This document shows, one piece after another, positions 20,121 through 21,820 of a stretch of 21,820 bases of DNA. The DNA comes from JAKSPM01 sp964450645 (GTDB lineage Bacteria; Bacillota; Clostridia; Oscillospirales; Oscillospiraceae). A program made the position numbers and the translations under genes. Positions within the stretch are counted from its first letter, which is position 1; the number at the start of each line of letters is the position of its first letter. The notes below the pieces were generated by a model. It was not told the DNA's origin. It saw only the letters and a list, made by a program, of their open reading frames with translations, and made no database searches. The stretch covers positions 1 to 21,820 of the forward strand of contig CAYVEB010000026.1 in assembly GCA_964450645.1 (NCBI GenBank), in the 5' to 3' direction.

Positions 20121-20905
20121 GCACTCCGTTGTCTGACTGCTTCATATAGTAAGATCGCCGCCGCGGCGGAAGCGTTCAGGGAGGATATCTCCCCCCGCAT
20201 GGGGATGCTGACCAAGAAATCACAGTGCTCCGCCACCAGGCGACTGATTCCTTGCCCCTCGTTGCCGATGACAATGGCCGCGGGGCCATCCAGGTCGGCC
20301 TGATATAACGGTGTGGTTCCGTTGGCGGCGGTGCCGTAGACCCAGATTCCCTTTTGCTTTAGAGTCTGAATCGTCGTTGTGAGATTGGAGACTCTCGCCA
20401 CAGGCATATACTCCAGAGCGCCGGCCGAGGCCTTGTCCACAACCGCCGTCAGGCCCACGCTGCGCCGCTTGGGGATAATTACGCCGTGCGCGCCGGCGCA
20501 CTCCGCCGTGCGGAGGATCGCGCCGAGGTTATGGGGATCGGACAGCTCGTCGCAGAGCACCAGAAGCGGCGCTTCGCCTTTCGCGGTAGCTCTTTGCAAA
20601 ATATCCTCCAGCGCGGCATATTCATGGGCCGCCGACGACGCGATCACGCCTTGGTGCGCCCCGGTCTGGCTCATCGCGTCCAGCTTTCTCCGGTCCACGT
20701 TGACGACCACCGCGCCGGCCTGCTTCGCCTGGGCCGACAGATAGGCGAGCGTGCGATCGGTCTCGCCGGCGGCGACATAGAGCTTATCAATAGATCTGCC
20801 GCTGCGAAGCGCCTCGGCCACGGCGTTTCTGCCTTCGATCATGGTGTGCGTTTCAAATTTTTGTCCGCGCCTGCCGGACGGCTTGGAAAATTGCTTTTGT
20901 GCCAT
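20117..20905 (-). CDS. rlmB: 23S rRNA (guanosine-2'-O)-methyltransferase RlmB (TrmH family)
   Basis: This SAM-dependent SPOUT methyltransferase modifies a guanosine in domain V of 23S rRNA (Gm2251 in E. coli). The 262-aa protein has a short basic N-terminal tail, an L30e-like substrate-binding domain (about 20-100, starting MIEGRNAVAEALRSG) and a SPOUT catalytic domain. The catalytic domain contains DPHNLGAILRTAECAGAHGV (motif 1), AIVIGNEGQGIS (motif 2) and IPMRGEISSLNASAAAAILLYE (motif 3). GGAGG lies seven bases upstream of ATG 20905. It is the first gene of an operon and overlaps the pseudo-ATPase gene by four bases. Assignment to RlmB rather than another TrmH paralogue rests on domain order. 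Confidence 0.92.
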   Translation of the reverse strand: MAQKQFSKPSGRRGQKFETHTMIEGRNAVAEALRSGRSIDKLYVAAGETDRTLAYLSAQAKQAGAVVVNVDRRKLDAMSQTGAHQGVIASSAAHEYAALEDILQRATAKGEAPLLVLCDELSDPHNLGAILRTAECAGAHGVIIPKRRSVGLTAVVDKASAGALEYMPVARVSNLTTTIQTLKQKGIWVYGTAANGTTPLYQADLDGPAAIVIGNEGQGISRLVAEHCDFLVSIPMRGEISSLNASAAAAILLYEAVRQRSA

Positions 20906-20965
20906 GGAGCTTCCTCCAAAATCTACAAATGTCTGCTTTTAGCGATACTTCGCTACATTAACTCC

Positions 20966-20994
20966 ATTATAACAAATAATTACGCATTTCACAA
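20966..20994 (-). promoter_or_regulatory. Promoter of the rlmB operon
   Basis: TTGTGA (-35, 20989-20994) and perfect TATAAT (-10, 20966-20971) with a 17-bp spacer lie on the minus strand about 60 bases upstream of rlmB. It diverges from the ftsH promoter about 50 bp away. Confidence 0.75.
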
Positions 20995-21044
20995 CCATCA
21001 AGTTGTGTTCATAGAAAATTTACAGTGAAAAAATTTATGGAAGA

Positions 21045-21073
21045 TTGCGGTAAACCATATTTTATGATAAGAT
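21045..21073 (+). promoter_or_regulatory. Putative promoter of ftsH
   Basis: TTGCGG (-35, 21045-21050) and TAAGAT (-10, 21068-21073) are spaced by 17 bp, about 35 bases upstream of the ftsH start. The -10 is only a partial match; the overlapping GATAAT (21071-21076) is an alternative with a 20-bp spacer. Confidence 0.45.
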
Positions 21074-21108
21074 AATGGACATACTGATTAACAGAGAGGA
21101 GGCTGCTT

Positions 21109-21820
21109 ATGAATCAGGATAACAATCAAAATCCCAATCGGAAGCAGGATCCACAAAAACGTCCGCCGAAAATGGTAGGTACCATTCTGCTCATTGCGCT
21201 TTTGGTGACGCTTGGGTTCAACATGCTCTATGAGTCCATGACGACCGCATCGCAGGAGGAGATCACCTACAACCGCTTTCAGGAGATGCTGGACAACGGC
21301 GAGGTCAAAGAGGTCACATTTGACGGCGACCATGTCAACATCCTTACCGTTGAGGAGAGCCAAAAGGACGCCGGATCACAGACCATCTACTATACCGGTC
21401 TGATCGACAACTATGTGATGAACGATCTGGTGAAAGAACTCGAAGACAAACAGGTGGACTATAACTCCACGGTTGCCAAGGAGCAAAATCCCATTATCGC
21501 CCTGCTCATCAACTGGGTGCTGCCCATAGTGATGCTGGTCGGGCTGATGATGCTTTTGTCGCGCGCTATGGAAAAGCGAATGGGCGGCATGGGCGGAATC
21601 GGCGCCATCGGGCAGAGCAAGGCAAAGGTCTACATGGAAAAGGAAACCGGCGTCACCTTCCGCGACGTAGCCGGGCAGGATGAGGCCAAGGAGTCGCTGG
21701 TCGAAATTATCGACTTTTTGCACAATCCCCAAAAATACGCCGCCATCGGCGCGAAGCTGCCCAAGGGCGCGCTGCTGGTTGGCTCGCCCGGTACCGGCAA
21801 GACGCTGCTCGCCAAGGCGG
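21109..21820 (+). CDS. ftsH: ATP-dependent zinc metalloprotease FtsH (N-terminal part)
   Basis: This membrane-bound AAA+ protease degrades misfolded membrane proteins and regulatory factors. The visible 237 residues start MNQDNNQNPNRKQDP and contain the first membrane helix (about 22-40, VGTILLIALLVTLGFNML). The small extracytoplasmic domain follows (ITYNRFQEMLDNGEVKEVTF onward), then a second helix (about 125-145, IIALLINWVLPIVMLVGLMM). The cytoplasmic start includes VTFRDVAGQDEAKESLVEIIDFL and the Walker A loop GSPGTGKT, where a Ser replaces the more common Pro. The Walker B, SRH and HEAGH zinc motifs would lie beyond the window end at 21820. AGAGAGGAGG with six-base spacing secures ATG 21109. 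It is expressed divergently from rlmB. Confidence 0.96.
   Translation, partial: MNQDNNQNPNRKQDPQKRPPKMVGTILLIALLVTLGFNMLYESMTTASQEEITYNRFQEMLDNGEVKEVTFDGDHVNILTVEESQKDAGSQTIYYTGLIDNYVMNDLVKELEDKQVDYNSTVAKEQNPIIALLINWVLPIVMLVGLMMLLSRAMEKRMGGMGGIGAIGQSKAKVYMEKETGVTFRDVAGQDEAKESLVEIIDFLHNPQKYAAIGAKLPKGALLVGSPGTGKTLLAKA

Noticed and set aside
19560..20136. Plus-strand open frame of 192 codons opposite the disordered region of the pseudo-ATPase
   Set aside because: Its low-complexity Ala/Gly/Ser composition mirrors the repetitive minus-strand gene; it has no ribosome site and no domain.

Overview
The window looks like a chromosomal segment of an anaerobic, Gram-positive, probably spore-forming member of the Clostridia, most likely the Oscillospirales/Oscillospiraceae. 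The reasons are the moderately high GC content judged by eye, strong AGGAGG-type ribosome binding sites, sigma-A-like promoters with 16-17 bp spacers, a SpoIVFB-like M50 protease beside the TIGR03960/TIGR03936 radical-SAM pair, a YwlG (UPF0340) protein, an ECF transporter S component and a stand-alone CBS-pair protein. These assignments come from reading motifs; no database search was run.

Layout. Positions 1-1300 (+) hold an EamA/DMT permease that ends directly against a truncated IS5-like insertion sequence. Positions 1300-1860 are intergenic, with a possible 33-aa gene and an interleaved inverted-repeat structure. Positions 1860-3670 (-) hold an ECF S component plus ywlG transcription unit and a separate CBS-domain gene. 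Positions 3670-3950 are a cluster of palindromes. Positions 3988-6770 (-) are trmL-pgk-tpiA: a tRNA wobble methyltransferase followed by two glycolytic enzymes. Positions 6905-8160 hold a small YtxH-like membrane protein (+), several hairpins, a gene broken by two frame changes and tRNA-Gly(GCC) (-). Positions 8531-11845 (+) are a compact operon: small membrane protein, SpoIVFB-like site-2 protease, B12-type radical SAM protein and its DUF2344 partner. The rng-rplU-rpmA genes that often follow this pair are absent. Positions 11951-15860 (-) hold murC and an EF-G paralogue, each with its own promoter. Positions 15903-21000 (-) form a three-gene operon: rlmB, an 892-aa membrane protein and a 499-aa zinc-ribbon/SH3 protein. 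ftsH starts at 21109 (+) from a divergent promoter and runs off the window.

The most unusual object is the 892-aa protein at 17442-20120. Behind about 350 residues of Ala/Pro/Lys-rich, probably disordered sequence, it has the membrane layout and residual cytoplasmic-domain signatures of a P1B-type (heavy-metal) P-type ATPase, but the DKTGT phosphorylation motif, the CPC-type metal site and the GDGxND hinge are all missing. It reads as a catalytically dead pseudo-ATPase, co-transcribed with a membrane-anchored protein that has a cytoplasmic zinc ribbon and four predicted extracellular SH3b repeats. The two may form a signalling or envelope complex; this is inference.

Housekeeping genes (pgk, tpiA, murC, rlmB, trmL, ftsH, tRNA-Gly) dominate. 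Signs of mobile DNA are limited to the IS remnant and possible decayed fragments around 8200-8400.
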